A DNA stretch of 64,000 bases, taken from NCBI RefSeq assembly GCF_020400655.1, contig NZ_JAINRC010000006.1:1-64000 (forward strand), in the 5' to 3' direction. Positions 51,043 to 62,480 of this stretch are shown here, piece after piece. The notes under the pieces are model-generated. The model was given only the letters and a program-made list of their open reading frames with translations. It made no database searches and was not told the DNA's origin. Within the stretch, counting starts at the first letter, position 1; the number at the start of each line of letters is the position of its first letter. The translations under genes and the position numbers were made by a program. This DNA comes from Streptomyces spinosus. GTDB lineage: Bacteria; Actinomycetota; Actinomycetes; Streptomycetales; Streptomycetaceae.

Positions 51043-52086
51043 ATGGAAACCCCCGTCGGATCCGCCCACGAACGCCGGCACACGCGCTCCGCGGAGCCCG
51101 CGCCCGGCCCGGCCGACCACGTCGCCGTCCACCGCCGGCCGCCGGTGCGGGCCTGGCTGCAACCGGCCCTCGTCGCCCTGGTCGTCGTGGCGGCCTTCGT
51201 CAGCTGCTACGTGGGTCTCCAGCGGGACCCACAGCCGCACCACGTCCCCCTCGCCGTCGCCGGCACCGACCTGCCGGGCGAGATACAGCGGGCGCTCGGC
51301 GACAGCGTCGAGGTGCGCCGCGCCGCCGACGCCGACACCGCCCGCCGGGCCGTGGAACACCACGACGTCGTCGCCGCGCTCAGCACCGGCGGTCCGGGCG
51401 AGCTGCGCCTGGAGGTCGCGGGAGCCAACGGCACCTCCACCACGGCCGCCGTGAAGTCCCTGGTCGGCGCCTACGCGCAGGGGGCGCGCATGCGCGTCGG
51501 CACCGAGGACGTCCGGCCGCTGGCCCGCTTCGACGCCCGCGGGCTGGCCGGCTTCTACCTGGCCTTCGGCGTCACCCTGGCCGGCTTCGTGCTCGGCTCG
51601 AACGCCGTCGGCCTGGCCGGTCTGCTGCGCCTGCGCCACCGGTTCTGGCTGCTGGCCGGCGCCTCCGCGGCCATCGGTGCCGTGGCCGCGACCATCGCGG
51701 GGCCGGTCCTGGGAGCGGTTCCGGCACCGGTCGTCCCGTTGGTCGCCACCCTCGCCCTGCTGGCGGCGGCGGCCGCCTTCACCACCAAGCTGCTCGGCAC
51801 CTACCTCGGCCCCATCGGCCTCCCGGTCACCACCCTCCTGCTCCTCACCGTCGGCAACGCCACCAGTGGCGCCACCATCGGGGAGGACCTGCTGCCCGCC
51901 GCGGCCCGGGCCGTCTCCGCGCTGCTGCCACCCGGCGCCGCCGTCCGTGCCATCGCCGACCTCAGCTACTTCCACGGCGCGCACGCGGCGGGACCCGTCA
52001 TGACGCTGGCCCTGTGGGCCGTCGTCGCCGCGGTGCTGCTCGTGCCGCGCGCCCGCACGCGGCGGCGCGCCTCCGCGACCACCTGA
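51043..52086 (+). CDS. ABC-2-type membrane protein (YhgE/Pip-like)
   Basis: 347 residues. One N-terminal membrane helix (about 43-62), an external soluble domain (about 65-170, VPLAVAGTDLPGEIQRALGDSVEVRRAADADTARRAVEHHDVVAAL) and five to six C-terminal helices from about 175. This one-plus-extracellular-plus-five layout is typical of ABC-2 permeases of the YhgE/Pip kind. No ATPase gene is adjacent. The ATG at 51043 follows AGAGAG. First gene after the TAGGAGC operator; the Ohr gene follows after 99 bp. Export substrate unknown. Confidence 0.82.
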   Translation: METPVGSAHERRHTRSAEPAPGPADHVAVHRRPPVRAWLQPALVALVVVAAFVSCYVGLQRDPQPHHVPLAVAGTDLPGEIQRALGDSVEVRRAADADTARRAVEHHDVVAALSTGGPGELRLEVAGANGTSTTAAVKSLVGAYAQGARMRVGTEDVRPLARFDARGLAGFYLAFGVTLAGFVLGSNAVGLAGLLRLRHRFWLLAGASAAIGAVAATIAGPVLGAVPAPVVPLVATLALLAAAAAFTTKLLGTYLGPIGLPVTTLLLLTVGNATSGATIGEDLLPAAARAVSALLPPGAAVRAIADLSYFHGAHAAGPVMTLALWAVVAAVLLVPRARTRRRASATT

Positions 52087-52185
52087 CTCCGCCGCCCCTC
52101 CCCGGGCGGCCGGACCGACCCCGCACATCCCCACCTCACAGACCCGTCCACCCCCCAACCCCCCCAACTCCCCCAAGGAGCAGTC

Positions 52186-52611
52186 ATGGCGAACAACAGC
52201 TACACCGCGACGGTCGGCGTCACCGGCGAAGGCCGCAACGGCGGCCGGGTCCGTTCCGACGACGGCCTGCTGGAGACCGGCCTGTCCTACCCCAAGGAAC
52301 TCGGCGGCGCCGGCACCGCGACCAACCCCGAGCAGCTCTTCGCCGCCGGGTGGGGCGCGTGCTTCCTCGGCGCCGTGCGGCACGCCGCCGCCGAGCGCAA
52401 GGTCAGGCTGACCAGCACCGCGATCACCACCGAGATCACCCTGCTGAACGAGGACGGCGTGTTCTCCCTCGCCGCCGTCCTGAACCTGGAGCTCGGCGGC
52501 GTCGACACGGACACGGCCGGCGAACTCGCCCGTGCCGCGCACCAGCTCTGCCCCTACTCCAAGGCCACCCGCGGCAACATCCCCGTCACCGTCAACGCCG
52601 TCGCCGTCTGA
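52186..52611 (+). CDS. organic hydroperoxide resistance protein (Ohr/OsmC family)
   Basis: 141 residues, the Ohr length. The two reactive cysteines lie in WGACFLGAVRHAA (about 58) and HQLCPYSKATRGNIPV (about 125), matching the Ohr subfamily, which reduces organic and fatty-acid hydroperoxides using lipoylated partners. N-terminal YTATVGVTGEGRNGGRVRSDDG is conserved. The ATG at 52186 follows AAGGAG. Ohr genes are commonly controlled by the MarR-type OhrR; none is adjacent, and the operator at 50953 is not of the known OhrR form. Cytoplasmic. Confidence 0.93.
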   Translation: MANNSYTATVGVTGEGRNGGRVRSDDGLLETGLSYPKELGGAGTATNPEQLFAAGWGACFLGAVRHAAAERKVRLTSTAITTEITLLNEDGVFSLAAVLNLELGGVDTDTAGELARAAHQLCPYSKATRGNIPVTVNAVAV

Positions 52612-52675
52612 CCCGGCGGCCTGGACGCCTCCCGCCGTACCACGCACTCCCCCCATGAACGGAAAGAGAACACAG

Positions 52676-53173
52676 ATGCCGGACATCACCGCATCACGCA
52701 AGGCCCGCTACCTGCTGGCAGCGGCGGGAGCCGCCGCGGCCGTCGTCGGCGGTGCGGCGCTCGCACCGTCGGCGTCGGCCGACGCGACCGTCGCGAAACC
52801 GCCCGCGAGGACCTTCGAACTGGTCGGCAGGCAGACCTCGTCCGGGGACGTCGACCTGGGCGAGCCCGGCATCAGCGTGGGCGATCAGCGCATCGTGCAC
52901 GAGGACCTCTACCGCCACGGCGAGAAGGTGGGCGACCACAGCGCGGTCTGCACCTTCACCCGGGTCAGCCCGGCCGCCCTCCAGTGCGTCGGCACCTTCG
53001 CGCTGCCCGAGGGGCAGTTCAGCGCGCAGTCGCTGCTGCACCTGCCCGCGCCGTCCTCCGTCGACGTCGGCATCACCGGCGGCTCGGGAGCCTACAGCAC
53101 CGCCCGGGGATTCGTCCGCACCGTTCCCGCGGGCGCCACCGAGCGGCACTTCACCGTCCACCTGCGACGCTGA
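52676..53173 (+). CDS. secreted allene-oxide-cyclase-like barrel protein
   Basis: 165 residues. Signal peptide at 1-36 (RKARYLLAAAGAAAAVVGG, cleavage at ASA-D). The mature part reads as an eight-stranded AOC/dirigent-like barrel: TFELVGRQTSSGDVDLGEPG, HEDLYRHGEKVGDHSAVCTFTRV, LQCVGTFALPEGQFSAQSLL, ITGGSGAYSTARGFVRTVP. Two cysteines may pair. Such proteins are frequent in Streptomyces secretomes; a few are cyclases, most are uncharacterised. The ATG at 52676 follows GGAAAGAG. 64 bp after the Ohr gene, possibly cotranscribed. Confidence 0.8.
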   Translation: MPDITASRKARYLLAAAGAAAAVVGGAALAPSASADATVAKPPARTFELVGRQTSSGDVDLGEPGISVGDQRIVHEDLYRHGEKVGDHSAVCTFTRVSPAALQCVGTFALPEGQFSAQSLLHLPAPSSVDVGITGGSGAYSTARGFVRTVPAGATERHFTVHLRR

Positions 53174-53201
53174 GGCGCGCGCGGACCGCACACATGACAA
53201 A

Positions 53202-54762
<1,561 letters not shown>

Positions 54763-54822
54763 GCGGGCGGGCGCGGTCACCGGCGCGTACGCCTTCCGGC
54801 GGCGCCCGCTCGTCCCCGGGGG

Positions 54823-55809
<987 letters not shown>

Positions 55810-55846
55810 GTGCTGCCTCCTGCGCTCGTCGGACCGTTCCCCGAGG

Positions 55847-55877
55847 ACGCTAGGTATTGGAGTGCGCTCCATGTCAA
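55847..55877 (-). promoter_or_regulatory. MerR-type promoter with 19-bp spacer
   Basis: Minus strand: TTGACA (55877-55872), a 19-bp spacer TGGAGCGCACTCCAATACC, then TAGCGT (55852-55847). The spacer carries the dyad TGGAGCGCACTCCA. A consensus -35 with an overlong spacer containing a dyad is the classic form activated by MerR-family proteins through DNA distortion. Confidence 0.7.
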
Positions 55878-55946
55878 ACGACGCGTGCGGTGACGGCGAG
55901 TCGCCGGCAGGGCCCCGGGCGGCGGGGGGCCCTGCCGTGCCGGGGG

Positions 55947-56141
55947 TCACAGGCCCACGTCGCGGCTGCGGATGACCGCCCGGGACTCGCGGCGGACCAG
56001 CAGGCGGGCGAGGCCGTCGCCCGCGACGACCACGGGCGGGCGGGCGGCCAGGTTGTAGCCGGAGGCCATGGACAGCTGGTGGGCACCGGCCACGGGTACG
56101 GCGAGCAGGTCGCCGGGACGGGTGTCCGCGGGGAGTTCCAC
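55947..56141 (-). pseudogene. C-terminal fragment of diaminopimelate decarboxylase
   Basis: The last 64 codons encode [20 protein letters not shown], then [20 protein letters not shown] and a tail ending SRDVGL. These are the typical end of LysA (PLP-enzyme C-terminal barrel, with the substrate-contacting Tyr in SMASGYN). The remaining more than 380 residues are absent; upstream sequence shows no LysA resemblance. A truncated duplicate or remnant, not functional. Confidence 0.8.
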
Positions 56142-56278
56142 GCCGGCGGCCCGGCCGCTACTGCCTCGCCCGTGCCGCCTGTGCCGTCCTGGCGGTGCCG
56201 CCGTCCCCGCTCCGGCGGGCAGCGACGGCCCCCGCCCCCGGACGCCTCCGGGAACGAGGGCCGTCCGCATGCCCCCCG

Positions 56279-59200
56279 CTACGACGCCGTGCGAGGCGGT
56301 ACGCGCAGCCGGACCGGGATGTCCGGCACCCAGTACGGGCCGTCGGTGGCCAGGGTCAGGGACGCCGTCCAGTCGCCGGGCCGGGTCAGCCGGCGCGGGT
56401 CGAGGGTCACCGTGAACGTCGCGGTCCGCCCCGGCCGGAGCGTCAGGCGGTGCGGGGTGCCGCTCAGCCAGGGGACGTCCGTCTCGGTACGGTCGTAGCC
56501 GGGCAGGACGTCGACGGTGGACACGGGGACGGGGAACCGGGCTTCGCCGCTGCCGCCCACCCGGTACAGGCCGGGTGCGCCGCCGCCCCGGTAGACGGCG
56601 GCCGGGGCGTCCGGCAGCCGCTTCCAGGTGTCCGTCCCGGGGTCGTAGGCGTAGCCCTCCGCGGTGAGCACCCGGTTGGGGCCGACCCGCTTGAACCCGC
56701 CGGAGACGAGGAGTTGCCCGTTGGCGGTGGCGTAGGCGCCGGTCGCCAGGCCGACCGGCATGGCGGCGATGGGCTGCCAGGTGTCGGAGGCGGGGTCGTA
56801 GACGTGGCCGGCGCCGGTCTCCACGTACTCGTGGACGCCGCCCGCGCAGTACAGCCTGCCGTCCACGGCACCGCAGTTGGCCCAGCCAATGGACTGCGGG
56901 TAGGCGGCGGCGCGGGACCAGGAGCGCGCGCCCGGGTCGTAGACGTACACGGAGTCCGAGCAGTCGGTGTTCGTGCAGCCGCCGACGACGTAGAGCCGCC
57001 CGTCGAGCACGGCGCCCGCCGCGCCGTAGCGTCCCTCGGGCATGTCCGGGCCCTTCGACCAGCGGCCGGTGTCCGCGTCGAAGACCTGGGTGGTCCGGCT
57101 GACGGTCTCCTTGGGGCCCCAGCCGCCCGCGGTGTACAAGCGGCTGCCGATGAACCCGTGCGCGGTCGCCTGCCGTGGCTCGGGCGCGGCCGGGCCCCGC
57201 TTCCACGCGCTGCCCGCGGGGTCGTACACGTACAGGTCGGCGGTGGGTTCCTGGCCGTCGGAGCCGAGGGCGGAGTAGAGCCTGCCCCGGTAGGTGCCGA
57301 CCGCGTTGTCCATCACGGGCACGGGCAGGTCGGGCAGCGCGTGCCAGGCGGTGCCCGGGGCCGGGGAGCCCGGGGCGGTGCCGGTGCGCTCGCCGACGCG
57401 GACCCGGATCGGCGCGGTGCCGGTGTTGCGTACCGTCACCTTCCGTACCACGGTGGCCCGTCGGGAGGTGGCGTCGATCCGGGCCGGACGGACCGTCAGC
57501 CGGCCCGCGTCGAGGACGAACGAGGCCTCGGTGACCCGGTCGGCGGGGACCCGCACGGTGCGGGTGGCCGAGGTGTACGACGGTTTGGCCGCCGTCGCGG
57601 TGGTGGCCCGGCCGGAACCGGGGACGAACAGCCGGTAGGCGCCGTCGCCGAGGCGCGGGTCGCCGGTCGTGGCGACCGTCGGCGCGGCCGGCCCGTCCGC
57701 CGGGCCGGTGTGCACGACGGCTCCGATCAGCCCCTTGCCGGTGTTGGCGTCGGTGACGGTGCCGGTGAGGACGCCGCCGGGCACGGGCGCGGCGACCCGT
57801 TCGGTGACCGTGACGTCGTCCACCGCCCAGAACAGGCCGGGTCCGGTGAAGTGGAACCGCACCCGTACCGCGTGCTCGCCGGCGTAGGCGGTCAGCGGGA
57901 TCTGCACCCGGCCGCTCGTCCACAGCTGGTCCTGGTGCCACACCGTGGTCCAGGTCCGGCCGTCGTCGGCGCTGACCTGCACCTCGCCCTTCTGCTCCGC
58001 GGAGCCCTCGTAGTCGGTGTCGAAGCTCAGCGCCGGGTCCCCGGCGCGGCCGAAGTCGTAGGCGGGGCTGGTCAGTGAGGTGTCCAGGGGGCTGCCGGCG
58101 TGGTCGGCGTCGGCGACGGCGAAGCCGCCGGAACCGCCGGTGGTGTTGCCCCGGCCGCCGGGGTCGTCGAACGTCCAGCCCGGGGTGCCGGTCACGCTCC
58201 AGCCGGCGGGCGGGCCCGAGGTGCCGTCGAACGTCTCGCTGCCGACGGTGTCCGCCCGCACGGTGTACGCCGGGTCGTCCTCGGCCCAGGTGTCCACGGG
58301 CAGGGCCAGGCCCACGGTGAGGTCCGTGGTGCCGACCGTCACCTCGCGCTCCAGTGACTGGTAGGAACTGTCGTCCCCGACCACGCGCAGGGTGTACGTG
58401 TGGTCCTCGGGGAGGTCGAGGCGCCAGGCGCCGGTGACCGGGTCGGACCACACCGGCGCGCCCGGCACCCCGGCGACCGTGATCCTCGCGTGCAGCGGCC
58501 AGCCGTGCCCCGAGCCGTCGGTGACGGTGCCGGTGACGCGGTGTGTGGCGAGCTTGCGCAGACCGAGGTCGCCGCTCGCGGTGCCGCCGTCGGTGAGGTG
58601 GACGCCCGGCAGGGTGCCCGGCGCGTACCCGTAGGCCGTCACCCGGACGTCGTGGTCACCGGCGGGCAGCGGCAGGGTGTAGCGGCCGTGGGCGTCGGTG
58701 GTCGTGCTGTACGGGCCGGCGGTCACCTCGGCCGCCGCGACGCCCGCGCCCGAGGTCGCGTCCGTGACCGTGCCGGTCAGCGTGCCGTGCGGGCCCATGG
58801 TGAAGGCGGTCAGGCCGTCGGGGGTGCCGAGGCCGGTGGGGCCGTCGTAGCCCGGGCCCGCGGTGCACAGGTAGGCCGGTGCGCAGGTCCCGTTGGCTCC
58901 CGAGGTCACGTCGTGCAGTCCCCGGCCGCCGGTGGCGTACGGGTAGACGGCGGGCCGGGAGCCCGCCGCCGGGGTGCCCGCGTTCGCGTACACGCCGGCG
59001 ATGATCGGCGCCGAGGCGCTGGTGCCGCCGGCCACGCCCCAGCCGCCGGTGTCGCCGTAACTGTCGTACACGGCGACGCCGGTGTCCGGGTCGGCCACCG
59101 CGGAGACGTCGGCGACGGTGCGTCCCGGGCAGCCGGTGTCCCGCTGGAACGCCGGCTTGGGCTCGTACCGGGAGCAGCCGGAGCCGGCTCCGTTGCCGTC

Positions 59201-60085
59201 GTGGCCCCACGCCGACTCCGTCCAGCCGCGCGCGGTGGCCGGGTCCTTGGTGAGCGTGGTGCCGCCGACGGCGGTGACGTGCGGGGAGGCCGCCGGGTAC
59301 GCCACGCCGTACCCGAAGTCGCCGGAGGAGGCGACGACGGCGACGCCCGGGTGGTCGTAGTGGACGTCGGCCGCCGACTCCGCCGGGTCCTCCGGGAAGA
59401 AGGTGTAGTTGGAGCCGTAGGAGTTGGAGACGTACTTGGCGCCGAGCGCGACCGCCTGGTCCACGGCCGCGCCCAGGTCCTCGATCGTGGCGCTGTCCGC
59501 CTCGACCAGCAGGATCCGGGCCTTGGGCGCCACCGCGGAGACCATGTCCAGGTCGAGGGAGATCTCGGTGGCCCAGCCGGGGTCGGGGTCCGGGCGGTGG
59601 GTGCCGCCGCGCTGGTCGGTCTTGGTGAAGCAGCCGTTGACGGTGGTGCAGGGCGGCAGCCCGTACTGGGCGCGGTAGACGGCGAGGTCGGCCTCGGCGT
59701 TCGGGTTGTCGAAGGCGTCGACCACGGCGACGGTCGCGCCGGCGCCGCCGTCCGCGGGGAGGCCGTAGGCACTGCGCAGGTCGGCCGGTCCGTAGCCCTG
59801 GGGGTCGGCATCGGCCCCGCGCAGATGATGACGATCCGTCAGGTCGGTGCGGAGCAGGCCGAAGCAGGTGAACTCGTGCGGCTCGGGCGGGCCGCAGAGC
59901 GGTCGTACGTGGTCGTGTGCGGTCTGTGTGGCGGGCGCCACGGCCCGGTCCCCGGCCTCCGCGCGGGCGGGGACCGGGGCGGCGAGGGCCGTCAGCAGGG
60001 CGGTGGCCAGCGCGGCGGCGCAGGCGGTCAGGCGTCTGCGCCGGCGGGGCACAGCGCTCGGTGGTGTGAGCAGGGGTATGGGCAA
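56279..60085 (-). CDS. secreted sedolisin (S53) protease with carboxypeptidase-regulatory-like, jelly-roll-like and kelch domains
   Basis: 1268 residues from a TTG at 60085 (AGGAG five bases upstream); a GTG at 60052 is the alternative. Signal peptide at about 12-44 (LTACAAALATALLTALA, cleavage near ARA-E). Sedolisin domain at about 85-440: E174 and D178 in WATEISLD, D256 in ASSGDFGYG, nucleophile S356 in GGTSASAP. Then a carboxypeptidase-regulatory-like domain (about 435-510), a second similar linker, a jelly-roll-like domain with FDGTSGPPAGWSV (about 620-770), another regulatory-like repeat (about 785-870), and five kelch-type blades (about 930-1170; GSRLYTAGGWGP, GRLYVVGGCTN, GRLYCAGGVHE, GQLLVSGGFKR). 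Exported acid-type peptidase with adhesive or binding modules. Confidence 0.85.
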   Translation of the reverse strand: MPIPLLTPPSAVPRRRRRLTACAAALATALLTALAAPVPARAEAGDRAVAPATQTAHDHVRPLCGPPEPHEFTCFGLLRTDLTDRHHLRGADADPQGYGPADLRSAYGLPADGGAGATVAVVDAFDNPNAEADLAVYRAQYGLPPCTTVNGCFTKTDQRGGTHRPDPDPGWATEISLDLDMVSAVAPKARILLVEADSATIEDLGAAVDQAVALGAKYVSNSYGSNYTFFPEDPAESAADVHYDHPGVAVVASSGDFGYGVAYPAASPHVTAVGGTTLTKDPATARGWTESAWGHDGNGAGSGCSRYEPKPAFQRDTGCPGRTVADVSAVADPDTGVAVYDSYGDTGGWGVAGGTSASAPIIAGVYANAGTPAAGSRPAVYPYATGGRGLHDVTSGANGTCAPAYLCTAGPGYDGPTGLGTPDGLTAFTMGPHGTLTGTVTDATSGAGVAAAEVTAGPYSTTTDAHGRYTLPLPAGDHDVRVTAYGYAPGTLPGVHLTDGGTASGDLGLRKLATHRVTGTVTDGSGHGWPLHARITVAGVPGAPVWSDPVTGAWRLDLPEDHTYTLRVVGDDSSYQSLEREVTVGTTDLTVGLALPVDTWAEDDPAYTVRADTVGSETFDGTSGPPAGWSVTGTPGWTFDDPGGRGNTTGGSGGFAVADADHAGSPLDTSLTSPAYDFGRAGDPALSFDTDYEGSAEQKGEVQVSADDGRTWTTVWHQDQLWTSGRVQIPLTAYAGEHAVRVRFHFTGPGLFWAVDDVTVTERVAAPVPGGVLTGTVTDANTGKGLIGAVVHTGPADGPAAPTVATTGDPRLGDGAYRLFVPGSGRATTATAAKPSYTSATRTVRVPADRVTEASFVLDAGRLTVRPARIDATSRRATVVRKVTVRNTGTAPIRVRVGERTGTAPGSPAPGTAWHALPDLPVPVMDNAVGTYRGRLYSALGSDGQEPTADLYVYDPAGSAWKRGPAAPEPRQATAHGFIGSRLYTAGGWGPKETVSRTTQVFDADTGRWSKGPDMPEGRYGAAGAVLDGRLYVVGGCTNTDCSDSVYVYDPGARSWSRAAAYPQSIGWANCGAVDGRLYCAGGVHEYVETGAGHVYDPASDTWQPIAAMPVGLATGAYATANGQLLVSGGFKRVGPNRVLTAEGYAYDPGTDTWKRLPDAPAAVYRGGGAPGLYRVGGSGEARFPVPVSTVDVLPGYDRTETDVPWLSGTPHRLTLRPGRTATFTVTLDPRRLTRPGDWTASLTLATDGPYWVPDIPVRLRVPPRTAS

Positions 60086-60134
60086 CTCAACTCCTGTGGC
60101 ATGGGCGGCGATTGGACGCGCCGCCCGGCACACG

Positions 60135-61559
60135 TTAGTTGAGCTGTGAAGAAGTCTCTGTCCCGTGCGGGATCGGAATCTGTACCAGGAGGGAAGTGCC
60201 GGCGCCGGGGGGCGACTCGATGGTGAGGGTGCCGTCGAAGGCGGACACGCGGTCCGTCAGGCCGGTCAGGCCGCTGCCGGCGGTGGCGTCGCCGACGCCG
60301 CCGACGCCGTCGTCCACGACGTGGATCCGCAGGACGTCCGTGAGGGCGAGGGAGATGTCTATCCGGGACGCTTGAGCGTGTTTGACCGCGTTCGTCACCG
60401 CCTCGGCCACCACGAAGTACGCGTTCGACTCCACGGTGGTGGAGAGCCGCCGGGGACAGTCGGCCCGCACGACGGCGGGGACCGGGCAGCGGGCCGCCAG
60501 GTCCTCCACGGCCGCCGCCAGGCCCTTCACCGTCAGCACCAGCGGGTAGATGCCCCTGGCCAGTTCCCGCAGTTCGTCGATCGCCGTCTGCGCGTTGTCG
60601 ATCGACTGGTCCATCAGCTCGGTCACCGACGTGTCCGGGTCGGAGATCATCTCCCGCGCAAGCCGGAGCCCGATCATCAGGCTCACGAGGCGCTGCTGTG
60701 CCCCGTCGTGCAGGTCGCGGGCGGTGCGCCGGTGCACCGCCTCGACGCTCTCCACGGTCCGTCGGCGGCTGTCCTGCAGCGAGGCCGCCATGGTGTTGAA
60801 GGACGCCCCGAGCGCGTCGATCTCCGCCACCCTGCTGGGCGGGACGCGGACGCCGAGGTCGCCGCCCGCCAGCCGCCCGGCCGCTGCCGCCGCCCCGCGC
60901 ACGGGCCGTACGACGGCGCGGTGCTGGAGCACCGTGAAGGCGGCCACCAGCGCGGTCGACGCCGCGATGCCCACGCCGGCCGCGATCACCGCCCGGTGCG
61001 CGTTGGTGCCGGCGGCGTCCTCGCGCGCGGCGAGCTGGGCGCGCTCGCCCGCCGTGTAGGCGTCGAACCGGGCCCGCAGGGCGTCGACGCGGCGCTTCCC
61101 CTCGGCCGTCGCCGCCAGACCGGACGCGGCCGGGTCGCCTCGCCGGACCGACTCCACCAGCGGGACCGAGTAGTCGTCGAGGAAGGACCGGACGCCCCGC
61201 GCGATCTGCTCGGCGGTGCGTCGCTGCGCGGGGGTGGTGGCGGAGTGCGTGAACCGCCGGATCCCGGCGGGCAGCGCGGTGCGCGCCGCCTGCCAGGGCT
61301 GGAGGAAGTCCTCGCGTTTCGTGATCACGAAGCCGCGCTGCCCGGTCTCCAGGTCCACGAGCAACTGCTCCATGGTTCCGGCCTCAACGAGGGCCGTGCG
61401 GGAGGCGCGGCGCGCCGACGTGGAGTCGTTCGCGTCGTCGATCGCCCACAGCAGGACCACGAACGCGACACCTATCAGCAGGGCCAGCAGGGCGCTCGCC
61501 GCGACCGTGAGGCGCGTCAGCCCCAGCCCCCGGCTGCCGTACCACCGTCGTACCGTCAT
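60135..61559 (-). CDS. orphan sensor histidine kinase (CHASE3-HAMP-HisKA_3)
   Basis: 474 residues. Membrane helix at 13-37, CHASE3-type extracellular domain at about 40-185 (TGQRGFVITKREDFLQPW), second helix at 197-217, HAMP at 218-270 (AEIDALGASFNTMAASL), HisKA_3 phospho-acceptor in TARDLHDGAQQRLV (His about 283), ATPase at about 370-465 (VAEAVTNAVKHA, DDGVGG, GSGLTGLTDRV). NarL-type partner expected, but no response-regulator gene is adjacent. TACATT (61567-61572) lies seven bases before the ATG, so the mRNA is probably leaderless. It ends 49 bp before the sedolisin start on the same strand. Confidence 0.92.
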   Translation of the reverse strand: MTVRRWYGSRGLGLTRLTVAASALLALLIGVAFVVLLWAIDDANDSTSARRASRTALVEAGTMEQLLVDLETGQRGFVITKREDFLQPWQAARTALPAGIRRFTHSATTPAQRRTAEQIARGVRSFLDDYSVPLVESVRRGDPAASGLAATAEGKRRVDALRARFDAYTAGERAQLAAREDAAGTNAHRAVIAAGVGIAASTALVAAFTVLQHRAVVRPVRGAAAAAGRLAGGDLGVRVPPSRVAEIDALGASFNTMAASLQDSRRRTVESVEAVHRRTARDLHDGAQQRLVSLMIGLRLAREMISDPDTSVTELMDQSIDNAQTAIDELRELARGIYPLVLTVKGLAAAVEDLAARCPVPAVVRADCPRRLSTTVESNAYFVVAEAVTNAVKHAQASRIDISLALTDVLRIHVVDDGVGGVGDATAGSGLTGLTDRVSAFDGTLTIESPPGAGTSLLVQIPIPHGTETSSQLN

Positions 61560-61693
61560 ACGCCGCAATGTAGCCGCACATGGCCGGGAACGTTCGGTGA
61601 GGAAGCGGGAGCGGCGGCACACGTGACGCCGATGTCACACCGCGGGCTCGACACGTGCCTCGCCGTCGGCGGCCGCGAGCCCGGGGCCGTACG

Positions 61694-62206
61694 TCACCAG
61701 CTGTCGTCGCCCCGCCGCGGCGCCACGCTGTACGCGGTCGCCGACAGCAGCCCGGTGACCGTCGCGCCGATGGCCAGGAACACGGCCGCGCCGGCGAGGC
61801 GGGCGTCGAGCGCCAGGTCCTCGGTGAACGGCAGCAGGGCCGGCGCCACGGTCACCAGGCCGGCGATCCAGCCGAAGAAGGCGCGCGGCCGGGCGACGGT
61901 CAGCAGCAGCAGGCGCAGCAGCGCGGTGCCCACGACGGCGCCGGCCGCCGCCCAGGCCGCCAGGTGTCCCGTCGTCACGTCGCCCCACACGCCCGCACCG
62001 CGCGGCGCGAAGAGCGGTACGTCGAGGACACCGCGGACGAACATCGTCGCCACGACCGCGACCAGCGCGGCGACCACCGCCGTGGCGGCGCCGGTGGCCC
62101 ACAGCCGGCCCGCCGCGACGGACCGCGGGCCGGGCGGCGCCTGGTAGCCGGGGCCGCCGCGCGGGCGGTAGGAGGGGACGTCACCGTACGGAGCGGTACC
62201 GGTCAT
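61694..62206 (-). CDS. four-helix membrane protein, DUF6069-like
   Basis: 170 residues. A disordered Pro/Gly/Tyr-rich N-terminus (about 1-28), then four membrane helices near 35-57, 80-100, 108-128 and 137-157. The pattern ATAVVAALVAVVATMFVRGVLDVPLFAPRG followed by three further helices is that of DUF6069 actinobacterial membrane proteins, of unknown function. The ATG at 62206 follows AAAGGTGG. It lies 134 bp upstream of the sensor-kinase start on the same strand. Confidence 0.75.
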   Translation of the reverse strand: MTGTAPYGDVPSYRPRGGPGYQAPPGPRSVAAGRLWATGAATAVVAALVAVVATMFVRGVLDVPLFAPRGAGVWGDVTTGHLAAWAAAGAVVGTALLRLLLLTVARPRAFFGWIAGLVTVAPALLPFTEDLALDARLAGAAVFLAIGATVTGLLSATAYSVAPRRGDDSW

Positions 62207-62439
62207 GGGGGAACCACCTTTCGCACACGGTCGTCACGACGTGACGTCGCGGTCGGCCCGCCGTCACTCGCGCTGACCCCGGCATGCCCGCCCCGCCGCG
62301 GATCGGCGCGGTCTGTGCCGGGTCACACCCCACGGGCAACGCTCCCCGCACGAGGAACGCCTGACACGCGGACAGGTGCCTGTCCCACGGCGCGGAGCCC
62401 CGCCCACGACCCCTCCCGCCCCGGCCGGCAGGTAGGTTC

Positions 62440-62470
62440 TTGACCCTCACACCGTGTCAGGCGATCGACT
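62440..62470 (+). promoter_or_regulatory. MerR-type promoter of the merR gene
   Basis: TTGACC (62440-62445), a 19-bp spacer, then TCGACT (62465-62470). The spacer holds the imperfect dyad CTCACACCGTGTCAG (62446-62460). The -10 is weak; the spacer length and dyad fit autoregulation by the downstream MerR protein. Confidence 0.5.
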
Positions 62471-62480
62471 CGGAGACATC

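Noticed and set aside
55853..55871. Another copy of the TAGGAGC-type operator
   Set aside because: The dyad GGAGTGCGCTCC has a 12-bp core with different centre and lies in a 19-bp MerR-type spacer, not over a -10 box.
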